From positions 928,104-992,103 of the forward strand of contig NZ_JARUIU010000001.1 in assembly GCF_029667115.1 (NCBI RefSeq): a stretch of 64,000 bases of DNA, written 5' to 3'. Shown in pieces: positions 38,699-45,700 of the stretch (its first letter is position 1; each line of letters begins with the position of its first letter). Source of the DNA: Jeotgalibacillus sp. ET6 (GTDB lineage Bacteria; Bacillota; Bacilli; Bacillales; Jeotgalibacillaceae). The translations under genes and the position numbers were made by a program. The notes beneath the pieces are model-generated. The model worked only from the letters and a program-made list of their open reading frames with translations, was not told where the DNA came from and ran no database searches.

Positions 38699-39685
38699 CT
38701 ATTTTTTATTTTCTTCCATCCATAATCCGATCTTGTTCATCATCGATTGAACCGCCTGTGCATTGCTTAATTTTGGCATTTCAGCAAGCAGCACCTGGCG
38801 TGGAGGGTTTACCCCTTCTTTTTGGCGCTGAAGAATTAAAACACTTTTTCCCGCCTGCTCACTTTTAAACAGGGAGACTGGTAATTTCAACAAGCCTTGT
38901 ATATGAACCTGTTTTTGTAAATATTCATGCAGCTGTGAGGCAAAAGGCGATTCAAATAACCCGTTCGGCACAAGAAAAAATAAGTAGCCTCCCTCTTTCA
39001 CATGCTTAATGCTTTGCTCAATGAAGAGATGATGTGCATAGGAATGACCTTCTTTAGCCTGAAGCTCATAATCCGCCGCTCTCTCATCATTAGGATAATA
39101 ACCGACCGGCAAGTCACTGATAACCGCATCAACCGGATCAATAAACAACGGCTCTAATGCATCCTGTGTATAAAGATGGAGAGGCTGCTCTGTTAGATTA
39201 GCTCCTACATACGCCAATCGTACCAGCACTTCATCAATTTCTACTCCATGAGTAAGTGCTACTTTTCCTTCAAGCTGGTTCATGATCGCAAGAGCCAGGT
39301 TACCTGTACCAAGGGCTGGATCAAGCAGCTTCAGTTCCTGCTCGTTTGATGTGAATTTATCGAGCAAAAAGCCGATAACCATCGCAATCGAATCCGGGGT
39401 CATTTGATGATTGGGCTGAATATGCTCTTTCATCCCCTTCAAAATTGCCAGCTGATAGGCCTTGCGAATTTCTTCCTTATCGTACTTCTCTAAAGGATGG
39501 TTTTCATAAGCATGAGCAAGCCTTTTTTTAATTACCTCATCCAACTCTTCATTTACTTCCCCACTAAACCAGTACTCCCCGCTTTCCGCTAAAGCTTCTA
39601 AATAAGAGGAAGCTCTTGCATCCTGCAAAGATACGGCCGTGTCATTTAACATGCTAAATACATTTTCAACCGGAGAACCATTCAT
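38699..39685 (-). CDS. ytxK: YtxK-like class I SAM-dependent methyltransferase
   Basis: 328 residues. The N-terminal third is helical; the C-terminal part is an N6-adenine-methyltransferase-like fold: LLDPALGTGNLALAIMNQL (SAM-binding motif I), THGVEIDEVLVRLAYVGANL, and VDAVISDLPVGYYPNDERA in the place of the catalytic (N/D)PPY motif. The altered motif (DLPVG) makes the substrate uncertain, although homologues are often annotated as DNA methyltransferases. The ATG at 39685 lies behind AGGAGG; an in-frame TTG upstream covers the ribosome site and is less likely. Confidence 0.82.
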   Translation of the reverse strand: MNGSPVENVFSMLNDTAVSLQDARASSYLEALAESGEYWFSGEVNEELDEVIKKRLAHAYENHPLEKYDKEEIRKAYQLAILKGMKEHIQPNHQMTPDSIAMVIGFLLDKFTSNEQELKLLDPALGTGNLALAIMNQLEGKVALTHGVEIDEVLVRLAYVGANLTEQPLHLYTQDALEPLFIDPVDAVISDLPVGYYPNDERAADYELQAKEGHSYAHHLFIEQSIKHVKEGGYLFFLVPNGLFESPFASQLHEYLQKQVHIQGLLKLPVSLFKSEQAGKSVLILQRQKEGVNPPRQVLLAEMPKLSNAQAVQSMMNKIGLWMEENKK

Positions 39686-39776
39686 CCCGGGTAATCCCTC
39701 CTGTCCCAAAATCTCAACAACCCATTTTAACGCGCATACACCAAAAAAGAAAGAAAAGCGGCTGAGAGTTCGTACA

Positions 39777-39815
39777 GTAAAGCGTTAAAGGGGCCAGACC
39801 CCTTTAACGCTTTAC
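39777..39815. terminator. Long perfect inverted repeat between tpx and ytxK
   Basis: Perfect 17-bp arms GTAAAGCGTTAAAGGGG / CCCCTTTAACGCTTTAC with loop CCAGA. There is no T-run on either strand, and tpx has its own terminator 10 bp away, so the role is unclear. Confidence 0.55.
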
Positions 39816-39824
39816 ATAGTTAAA

Positions 39825-39847
39825 CCCCCGCAAAAACTTTGCAGGGG
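39825..39847 (-). terminator. Intrinsic terminator of tpx
   Basis: Stem CCCCGCAAA / TTTGCAGGGG with one unpaired base; the minus strand continues GGGTTTAAC. It begins 6 bp after the tpx stop. The T-run is short. Confidence 0.6.
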
Positions 39848-39853
39848 CGTGTG

Positions 39854-40354
39854 TTATTTTGCTCTTTTCACCGCGTCTATAGCTGCTTCATAGTTCGGGT
39901 GGTCTGTTGCTTCTTTCACGTATTCTACGTAAACAACCTCGTCGCTGCTATCGATGACAAAAACAGCTCTTGCCAGCAGGCGCATTTCTTCAATGGCAAC
40001 TCCATATGCCTTGCCAAAAGATAGATCACGATGATCTGAGACGGTCTGTACATTTTCGATCCCATTGTCTCCACACCAGCGGCGCTGTGCAAACGGAAGA
40101 TCTACTGAGACCGTAAGTACTTTTACATTGCCGAGATCAGCAGCTTCCTCATTGAATTTTCTTGTCTGCTTATCACAAACACCTGTGTCCAGTGAAGGTA
40201 CTACGCTGAATAATCGAACCGTGTTTTTCGTGTCCTGCAGTGTAACGGGAGAAAGATCGTTGGCTAACACAGAAAAATCCGGTGCTTTGTCTCCAACCTT
40301 TACTTCTGAGCCTTGCAATGTAACTGGTTTTTCTTTAAATGTAATTGATGCCAT
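39854..40354 (-). CDS. tpx: Thiol peroxidase (atypical 2-Cys peroxiredoxin)
   Basis: Reduces H2O2 and organic peroxides using thioredoxin. 166 residues starting MASITFKEKPVTLQGSEVKVGDKAPDF. The peroxidatic Cys is in VVPSLDTGVCDKQTRKFNEE (about residue 60) and the resolving Cys in RRWCGDNGIENV (about residue 94), the Tpx spacing. The ATG at 40354 has AAGGAGGAATGATAAAG before it. It is separated from ytfJ by 87 bp. Confidence 0.96.
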   Translation of the reverse strand: MASITFKEKPVTLQGSEVKVGDKAPDFSVLANDLSPVTLQDTKNTVRLFSVVPSLDTGVCDKQTRKFNEEAADLGNVKVLTVSVDLPFAQRRWCGDNGIENVQTVSDHRDLSFGKAYGVAIEEMRLLARAVFVIDSSDEVVYVEYVKEATDHPNYEAAIDAVKRAK

Positions 40355-40441
40355 CTTTATCATTCCTCCTTTTATGTACTTAGCGCTTTCACGTTCATCA
40401 TACTGAAAGGATACTGATACAAGCAACTAATTCGAATTCGT

Positions 40442-40864
40442 TTATTGATATTTTTCATGGTCCTGCGAGTACTGCGACCCCTGATTTAACTGATGCTGAA
40501 TCTTGGAAACCAAGCCTGGAGCTAAATCCATAAGTTTTTCAAGCAGATGTGTTCCTTCGTTCAGATGGTGCATTTTAATGCCTTCTTTTCCAACAATCAA
40601 AAAGGCAATCGGCGTGATCGAAACGCCACCGCCGCTTCCGCCTCCAAAGGGATGACCTGAGCTGCTTGAACCATTTCCTGCTCCGTCTAAGTCTGATTGA
40701 AACTCGCTTCCTCCTGCTGCAAATCCAAAACGAACTTTGGAGACCGTCATAATGGTGCTTCCGTCGTGTGTTTCAACAGGATCACCTATAATGGTATTAA
40801 CGTCTACCATTTCTTTTAAATGTTCCATTGCTGTGGCCATTAGTCCTTCAATAGGGTGCTCCAT
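40442..40864 (-). CDS. ytfJ: YtfJ/GerW family sporulation protein
   Basis: About 140 residues: MEHPIEGLMATAMEHLKEMVDVNTIIGDPVETHDGSTIMTVSKVRFGFAAGGSEF. A serine/glycine-rich loop (NGSSSSGHPFGGGSGGGVSITPIAFLIV) and GKEGIKMHHL follow, as in the GerW/YtfJ family. YtfJ of B. subtilis is a forespore protein linked to germination with L-alanine. The start lies inside the end of ytfI (17-nt overlap); AAAGG is 12 nt upstream of the ATG, and a GTG three codons earlier is an alternative. Operon ytfI-ytfJ. Confidence 0.88.
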   Translation of the reverse strand: MEHPIEGLMATAMEHLKEMVDVNTIIGDPVETHDGSTIMTVSKVRFGFAAGGSEFQSDLDGAGNGSSSSGHPFGGGSGGGVSITPIAFLIVGKEGIKMHHLNEGTHLLEKLMDLAPGLVSKIQHQLNQGSQYSQDHEKYQ

Positions 40865-41498
40865 GAACTTCACCAACCTTTTTATGATTTGGCAATCCTC
40901 GATCCAACCAAAAACGGACGCCGATTATCATAAGGTGCCCCAGACGGATTGATGCTATGCAAGAAAGAGATAATGCAAATGCATTTACTCCGTATATTGG
41001 CTGAACAGATTGCTGCGGCTTGCATTTAAATTGAAAGACAGGGGACAGAATAAGGATGATCCAGCTATTCAGCATCCATAGTCCACTCGTTAGGTAGGCA
41101 GTCCAGTCCGCTTCTTCCAGCCCGATTTTTACATTTGTTTCCAGCTTCTCAATTTTTACTCTTTTCAATAAATCCTTCGTATGCTTTTTCACGTGTTTGA
41201 ATTGTTGAAGGAATCGGTCATATACCTCTTTTGCTTGATTCATATCCTGAATGGAAAACACTTTTTCCGCCTCTGTCTCGGTGTTCGTCTGTTCAGCATA
41301 CACAATTGCGGTTCCTTCCCGTTCAAATAACGGAATCGAGAACTTTTTCCTATAAAGACCGTTAAACATTTTCAGCTGAATATCTGCGTGATGAAGGTTC
41401 TTTTGAAGATTTAATTTAATAGAAATGGTAATTTTCGAAAAGTATATATAGAAAAGAAGGATAAGTATGAAAAATCCTATACCAGCTATAATCCACAT
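40848..41498 (-). CDS. ytfI: YtfI-like DUF2953 protein
   Basis: 216 residues. An N-terminal membrane anchor (MWIIAGIGFFILILLFYIYF) is followed by ITISIKLNLQKNLHHADIQLKMFNGLYRKKFSIPLFE, a charged helical linker (YDRFLQQFKHVKKHTKDLLKRVKIEKLE) and a more hydrophobic C-terminal part with KIGLEEADWTAYLTSGLWML, a pattern of DUF2953. The function is unknown, and its partner in the operon is a GerW-type spore protein. The ATG at 41498 has AAGGAGGGTCTAT before it. Confidence 0.82.
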   Translation of the reverse strand: MWIIAGIGFFILILLFYIYFSKITISIKLNLQKNLHHADIQLKMFNGLYRKKFSIPLFEREGTAIVYAEQTNTETEAEKVFSIQDMNQAKEVYDRFLQQFKHVKKHTKDLLKRVKIEKLETNVKIGLEEADWTAYLTSGLWMLNSWIILILSPVFQFKCKPQQSVQPIYGVNAFALSLSCIASIRLGHLMIIGVRFWLDRGLPNHKKVGEVHGAPY

Positions 41499-41550
41499 AT
41501 AGACCCTCCTTTTTTCTTCTCTTTTTCCCCTATTATGTCCATTATCCATA

Positions 41551-41580
41551 AAAAAAACCTGTCTATTGAAAGACAGGTTT
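41551..41580 (-). terminator. Intrinsic terminator of sppA-yteJ
   Basis: Perfect stem AAACCTGTCT / AGACAGGTTT with a 5-nt loop, followed on the minus strand by T8. It lies 63 bp after the yteJ stop. Confidence 0.9.
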
Positions 41581-41643
41581 CTGCTTATTTTATTGTGTTT
41601 TAGTATTTTCCAGCGACTTTATTGAACCTTTAGTCAAACAATA

Positions 41644-42243
41644 TCAATATCTTTCTGCGGTGTGCGATGTTGGTTCGTAAGCAGATTTCACTGCTGCGAC
41701 AACTGTTCTCTCATGTACGACAGCCGTATCCCCAATGAAGTCATGAAGTCCTTGTTTTTTCGGGGTAAATGCGACTACCGCGTATAAGAAAAGAAAAACT
41801 GGCAGGCCAAAGATGGTAAAGATACTTAGAACATATCTTCCAATCAATTCTCTGAAAAGAACCGCTGTCCAAGTTAATGACGATTCTTTTACTGACCTGA
41901 CTCTCAGTCCGAATACCATTTTGCCCAATGTCTGTCCAAAGAACTTAGTCATCAAAACAAAATAAGCGAGAAACGTGATGCTTGTTGCAATTCCCCCAAT
42001 ACTAACTACGCCTGAGGAATCCATTGAACCCGTAAGACGAAGAACCGGATAAATAAGAAGTCCATTTATGGCTGCAATAACCAGCAAATCAAATAAGTAG
42101 GCCCATACTCTCATCCAAAAGCCGCTGTAGTGGGGTGTTACGTATTCGGGATGCTGGGAATTCCGGGATGGTTTTTCTTCCTTTACCACTTGCTCCTCTT
42201 CAGGGGGCAGTGGCTGCTGCATTTGTTCATCTTTATAATCCAT
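41644..42243 (-). CDS. yteJ: YteJ, RDD family membrane protein
   Basis: 199 residues: an acidic/proline N-terminus (MQQPLPPEEEQVVKEEKPS), then the RDD domain with YSGFWMRVWAYLFDLLVIAAIN (the Arg and Asp-Asp/Asp-Leu positions of the family are partly altered). Further helices follow at IGGIATSITFLAYFVLMTKFFGQTLGKMVFGLRVR and YVLSIFTIFGLPVFLFLYAVVAFTPKKQGLHDFIGDTAVV. B. subtilis YteJ acts with SppA in resistance to lantibiotics and lysozyme, and here too it follows sppA (15-bp gap). Confidence 0.88.
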   Translation of the reverse strand: MDYKDEQMQQPLPPEEEQVVKEEKPSRNSQHPEYVTPHYSGFWMRVWAYLFDLLVIAAINGLLIYPVLRLTGSMDSSGVVSIGGIATSITFLAYFVLMTKFFGQTLGKMVFGLRVRSVKESSLTWTAVLFRELIGRYVLSIFTIFGLPVFLFLYAVVAFTPKKQGLHDFIGDTAVVHERTVVAAVKSAYEPTSHTAERY

Positions 42244-42258
42244 ATTTGCTGCCCCCTG

Positions 42259-43254
42259 TTAGTCAGTGTATAAGTACATTGGACGCGGTCCGCCTACTTT
42301 ATTCATTAAATCGGAGAGGACTTGCCCTTCCATTCCGCCGAATATTTTTTGTGTCTGGTAGGTAAACAATGATCCCCAGTCGTTTGCCATTGTATAATGG
42401 ATAACCTCTGCATCTGGAATCTCCAGATCTTCTTTTATCCCAGAAATGACATCTTCCTCATACCCGTACTCATCAATTAAATCAAGTTCCAAAGCCTGTA
42501 TGCCGTTATAAATCCGGCCATCTGCGATTTCGCGCACCTGTTCTTCCGGCATTTCCCGGCCATTGGCAATTACTTCAACAAATCCATCATAAGAATCATC
42601 AAGCATGCTCTGAACAATTTCAAGGTCTCTTTCGTCCACTTCTTCTGAAGGGCTCAGCATGTCTTTGAATTCGCCGGAAGTGACAGTTACAAAGTCGATC
42701 CCATAGCGTTCTGCAAGTCCTGCAAAATTAATGCTCTGCATAATAACACCGAGCGATCCGGTCATGGTTTCCTTGCTTGCGAATATTTTGTCAGCCGGAG
42801 CAGCCACATAGTAGCCTCCTGAGGTTGCTTGGGCCCCCATAGAAACATAAATCGTTTTCCCCGCTTCCTGAATCTCAAGAAGCTTATCGTGAATTTCTGC
42901 ACTCTCAACGACGCCGCCTCCTGGTGTATTCACACTCATCACCACGCCTTTTATCGTTGAATCATCTTTAATTTGATTTAATTGCTCCATAAAATGACTG
43001 TGATTGTATTCTGCCCCGGCAAACAAACCTGTTTGCTCTCCTGTATCCTGAATCGTTCCATTTAAATCAAGAACAGCGATCCGTTCTGTTCCCGTGCCGC
43101 CTTCAATCACTTCTTCCGGAAGTCCTTCTGTCTGAGGTCCTGAAAAAGCTTCTTCAAAATCCATTGTTACAAAAGCTGTAGCTGCATTAACTCCGATTGA
43201 CACGATAAATAAAGCAGCCGCAGTTACTAAAGCAATCCACCTTTTTGCGGTCAT
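42259..43254 (-). CDS. sppA: Signal peptide peptidase SppA
   Basis: Membrane serine protease that degrades leftover signal peptides. 331 residues: N-terminal membrane anchor (RWIALVTAAALFIVSIGVNAA), substrate-strand motif VVMSVNTPGGGVVESAEI, catalytic Ser in YVSMGAQATSGGYYVAAPADKIFA and catalytic Lys in VTSGEFKDMLSPSEEVDE (about residue 195), GRIYNGIQALELDLIDEYG. The layout matches the short Gram-positive enzyme. ATG behind AAGGAGGAAATTAGGA. Operon with yteJ; divergent from nadK2. Confidence 0.95.
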   Translation of the reverse strand: MTAKRWIALVTAAALFIVSIGVNAATAFVTMDFEEAFSGPQTEGLPEEVIEGGTGTERIAVLDLNGTIQDTGEQTGLFAGAEYNHSHFMEQLNQIKDDSTIKGVVMSVNTPGGGVVESAEIHDKLLEIQEAGKTIYVSMGAQATSGGYYVAAPADKIFASKETMTGSLGVIMQSINFAGLAERYGIDFVTVTSGEFKDMLSPSEEVDERDLEIVQSMLDDSYDGFVEVIANGREMPEEQVREIADGRIYNGIQALELDLIDEYGYEEDVISGIKEDLEIPDAEVIHYTMANDWGSLFTYQTQKIFGGMEGQVLSDLMNKVGGPRPMYLYTD

Positions 43255-43453
43255 TCCTAATTTCCTCCTTAAAAGCGTATCTCTTTCATACGGTTGAGTT
43301 TTCGATATGTTTCATTTCGTGGTACACTTTATAAGTATTCCTTATAAGAACAGATGAAGAAAATGATTCTTCTGCCATCTATGCTTAGATAAGGATAGCA
43401 TTACATATTGTACCAAACATACAGGTTAACTAACAATGCTATTGGAGGTCGGA

Positions 43454-44257
43454 ATGATGGAACAACGTCGAAATATGTTTTTTTATGCAAGAAAAGACGA
43501 TAAAACTAAGGATCAAATTCTTACTCTCACCGATTTAGCAGAACGATATGGATTTAGTGTTGTAAAGGATTCTAAAGAAGCAAATATTATTGTCAGTATA
43601 GGAGGCGATGGTGCTTTCCTGCAGGCTGTTCGAAAAACGGGTTTCCGTCAGGATTGTCTTTATGCCGGTATTTCCACTTCAGGCAGCAGAAGTTTGTATT
43701 GTGATTTTCACATTGATGACTTATCGACGATGATTGAAGCAATGACGACAGAACAAATTGAAGTGCGCAAATACCCTACCATTCAGGTAAACGTGGATAA
43801 TGAAACAACCTTTCTTTGTTTAAATGAATTCAGCATCCGCACCGGTATTGTTAAAACCTTTGTAATGGATATCTTTATCGATGACCTTCATTTCGAAACG
43901 TTCAGAGGGGACGGCATGATCGTATCTACTCCGACAGGAAGCTCAGGCTACAGTAAATCTGTAGGAGGCGCTGTAGTGGATCCGATGCTGCCGTGCATGC
44001 AGATAAGTGAGCTTGCTTCCCTTAATAATAATCGATTCCGCTCGCTGGGATCTTCGTTTATTTTAAGCGGACAGCGAAAATTGAAGTTATCCGTAACACA
44101 AGACGGCAATGATTATCCTGTTATGGGTCTGGATAATGAGGCGCTTGGCATTAGTCATGTTAAAGAAGTCGATCTGATGTTAAGTGACCACATCGTCAAA
44201 ACAGTCAAATTAAAAGATAACTCTTTCTGGGAAAAAGTAAAAAGAACTTTTCTATAA
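43454..44257 (+). CDS. nadK2: NAD kinase 2 (YtdI type)
   Basis: Phosphorylates NAD to NADP. 267 residues with the NAD kinase signatures: IIVSIGGDGAFLQAVRKTGF (GGDG catalytic motif, about residue 50), the NE motif in FLCLNEFSIRTG, and RGDGMIVSTPTGSSGYSKSVGGAVVDP. Two adjacent ATG codons (43454, 43457) lie 5 and 8 nt after GGAGG; either is possible. The transcript probably ends in the terminator-like end of repeat copy 6. Confidence 0.93.
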   Translation: MMEQRRNMFFYARKDDKTKDQILTLTDLAERYGFSVVKDSKEANIIVSIGGDGAFLQAVRKTGFRQDCLYAGISTSGSRSLYCDFHIDDLSTMIEAMTTEQIEVRKYPTIQVNVDNETTFLCLNEFSIRTGIVKTFVMDIFIDDLHFETFRGDGMIVSTPTGSSGYSKSVGGAVVDPMLPCMQISELASLNNNRFRSLGSSFILSGQRKLKLSVTQDGNDYPVMGLDNEALGISHVKEVDLMLSDHIVKTVKLKDNSFWEKVKRTFL

Positions 44258-44330
44258 ATGGCAGTGACTCTTCGTCTAACGATTTGATGAGGCTCAGACT
44301 TTGCTGAAAGCGGCTGTCTTAAACCAGCAA

Positions 44331-44484
44331 AGAGGCTGGGACAATACTCCAAAAAGTTTTTTAGTAATAGTAAGATGACAGCGGAGCGGAAGGTGGCGAC
44401 TCCAGCAGGAGATGACGAAAAGCGTCCACCTGAAGCGCAGCGAACCGGTAAAAGAGCTTGAGACAGTTATGTCCCAAGCTCTTT
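44331..44484 (-). repeat. Dispersed palindromic repeat, copy 6 (inverted, internally deleted)
   Basis: The only copy in opposite orientation, ~154 bp. It has both termini (GAGGCTGGGACAATA and GACAGTTATGTCCC) but lacks ~65 bp comprising the central hairpin, so that ACGCTTTTCGTCATCTCCTG joins the two flanks. On the plus strand it ends in GAGCTTGAGACAG / TATGTCCCAAGCTC followed by TTTGTCTTTTTTT, a terminator for nadK2. It lies between nadK2 and the convergent rarD. Confidence 0.88.
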
Positions 44485-44497
44485 GTCTTTTTTTATT
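44454..44497 (+). terminator. Terminator-like hairpin for nadK2 (end of repeat copy 6)
   Basis: GAGCTTGAGACA / TGTCCCAAGCTC (one mismatch) with a 4-nt loop, followed by TTTGTCTTTTTTTATT on the plus strand, about 200 bp after the nadK2 stop. Confidence 0.75.
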
Positions 44498-44513
44498 CCC
44501 ATGCGTTTTAAAC

Positions 44514-45437
44514 TTACTGACCGGCTGCTTTTTTCAAACTTCGAGGTCTTGCCATGTACCATTTAGACCGGGAAAACGTAAACAGCGTTAAACTTGACCA
44601 AATAAAGACAAAAGAAATTAAATCGATTAAGGTGAATGGCTCATTATAAATAAAAATACCCAAAATTAAGGTCAGTGTTGGTGCAATGTACTGCAGAAAG
44701 CCGATCATATACAAAGGAATTTTCTGCGCTCCTTTGGCAAAAAACAGCAGAGGTACAGCCGTCGCAGCCCCTGCCCCGATAAGCAGCAAGTCGATGTTCC
44801 AATTCCCGGCAAATAAAGCAGGAGAACTGTTTTGAAAAAGAAATCCCATGTATATAAGGGCAGCTGGCATAATGGTTAGGGTTTCAAGTGTCAGCCCAAT
44901 CGCAGGGTCTACTTTTATCATTTTCTTTACCAGTCCGTAGAGTCCAAATGAAAAAGCCAAGGTAAAAGCGATCCACGGAAAAACTCCATAGGAAATGGTA
45001 ATGATCAAAACACCGATCAGCGCTAAAATAAATGAGATAACCTGCGCTTTCGAAAGCACTTCCTTTAATACAATGACACCGAGTAAAACCGATACCAACG
45101 GATTAATATAATATCCCAGACTTGCTTCTACCATTTGATTTGTGTTTACTGCCCATATGTAGAAAAACCAGTTTAAACTGATTAATGCTGAAGCTGCAAA
45201 CAAAGCAAGAAGTCTTTTTTTCTTTTTAAGCAAGGACAGTCCTTCCACTTTAAAGGCACGCAAATTTCCAGTAGCGGCTAATAAAACCATCATGAACCAA
45301 AACGACCAAAACACCCGATTAGCCAGGATTTCATCCGGACTTACGTCAGATAGAAATTTCCAGTAAATCGGCAGCAAGCCCCATAATGCATACGCAAATG
45401 CTGCAAAAAATATCCCCTTTTTTTCCTCATTCTCCAT
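44514..45437 (-). CDS. rarD: RarD, EamA/DMT family transporter
   Basis: About 307 residues with ten predicted membrane helices in two EamA halves. The RarD pattern is visible at FFAAFAYALWGLLPIYWKFLSDVSPDEILANRVFWSFWFMM, NWFFYIWAVNTNQMVEASLGYYINPLVSVLLG and PLLFFAKGAQKIPLYMIGFLQYIAPTLTLILGIF. RarD proteins are thought to move small metabolites; chloramphenicol sensitivity gave the name. The ATG at 45437 lies 6 nt behind GGAG; an in-frame start 12 nt upstream lacks a site. Confidence 0.9.
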   Translation of the reverse strand: MENEEKKGIFFAAFAYALWGLLPIYWKFLSDVSPDEILANRVFWSFWFMMVLLAATGNLRAFKVEGLSLLKKKKRLLALFAASALISLNWFFYIWAVNTNQMVEASLGYYINPLVSVLLGVIVLKEVLSKAQVISFILALIGVLIITISYGVFPWIAFTLAFSFGLYGLVKKMIKVDPAIGLTLETLTIMPAALIYMGFLFQNSSPALFAGNWNIDLLLIGAGAATAVPLLFFAKGAQKIPLYMIGFLQYIAPTLTLILGIFIYNEPFTLIDLISFVFIWSSLTLFTFSRSKWYMARPRSLKKAAGQ

Positions 45438-45573
45438 AATGTTCTCCATTCTTTAGGTAATCGAAATAAATCAATTATACGCCCGTTTTAAAATGTGTCA
45501 AGGGAAGTTAAACGTTACATTGTTTCTCACTACTAACCAGTTCGCTATATGTACTTACTTTTTAAATACAAAG

Positions 45574-45700
45574 AGGAGCCCGAAACAAATGTGTCTCAGG
45601 CTCCCTACCCTTTTCCATTCGCTTAAGGCAGATGCTTGCTGAAATAACAGTGCCGGACCTTTTTTGACCTTTCCCGAAGAATCCTCAGCTCCACTATCTT
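45574..45700 (+). repeat. Dispersed palindromic repeat, copy 7 (truncated)
   Basis: About 127 bp that abut the ytcJ stop. The left hairpin GGAGCCCGAAACA / TGTGTCTCAGGCTCC has changed relative to other copies yet remains fully paired on the minus strand (G-U pairs), with CTCTTTG beyond. The middle is degenerate (GCTTAAGGCAGATGCTTGCT for GCTTCAGGCGGACGCTTTCC) and the right part is missing. Confidence 0.7.
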
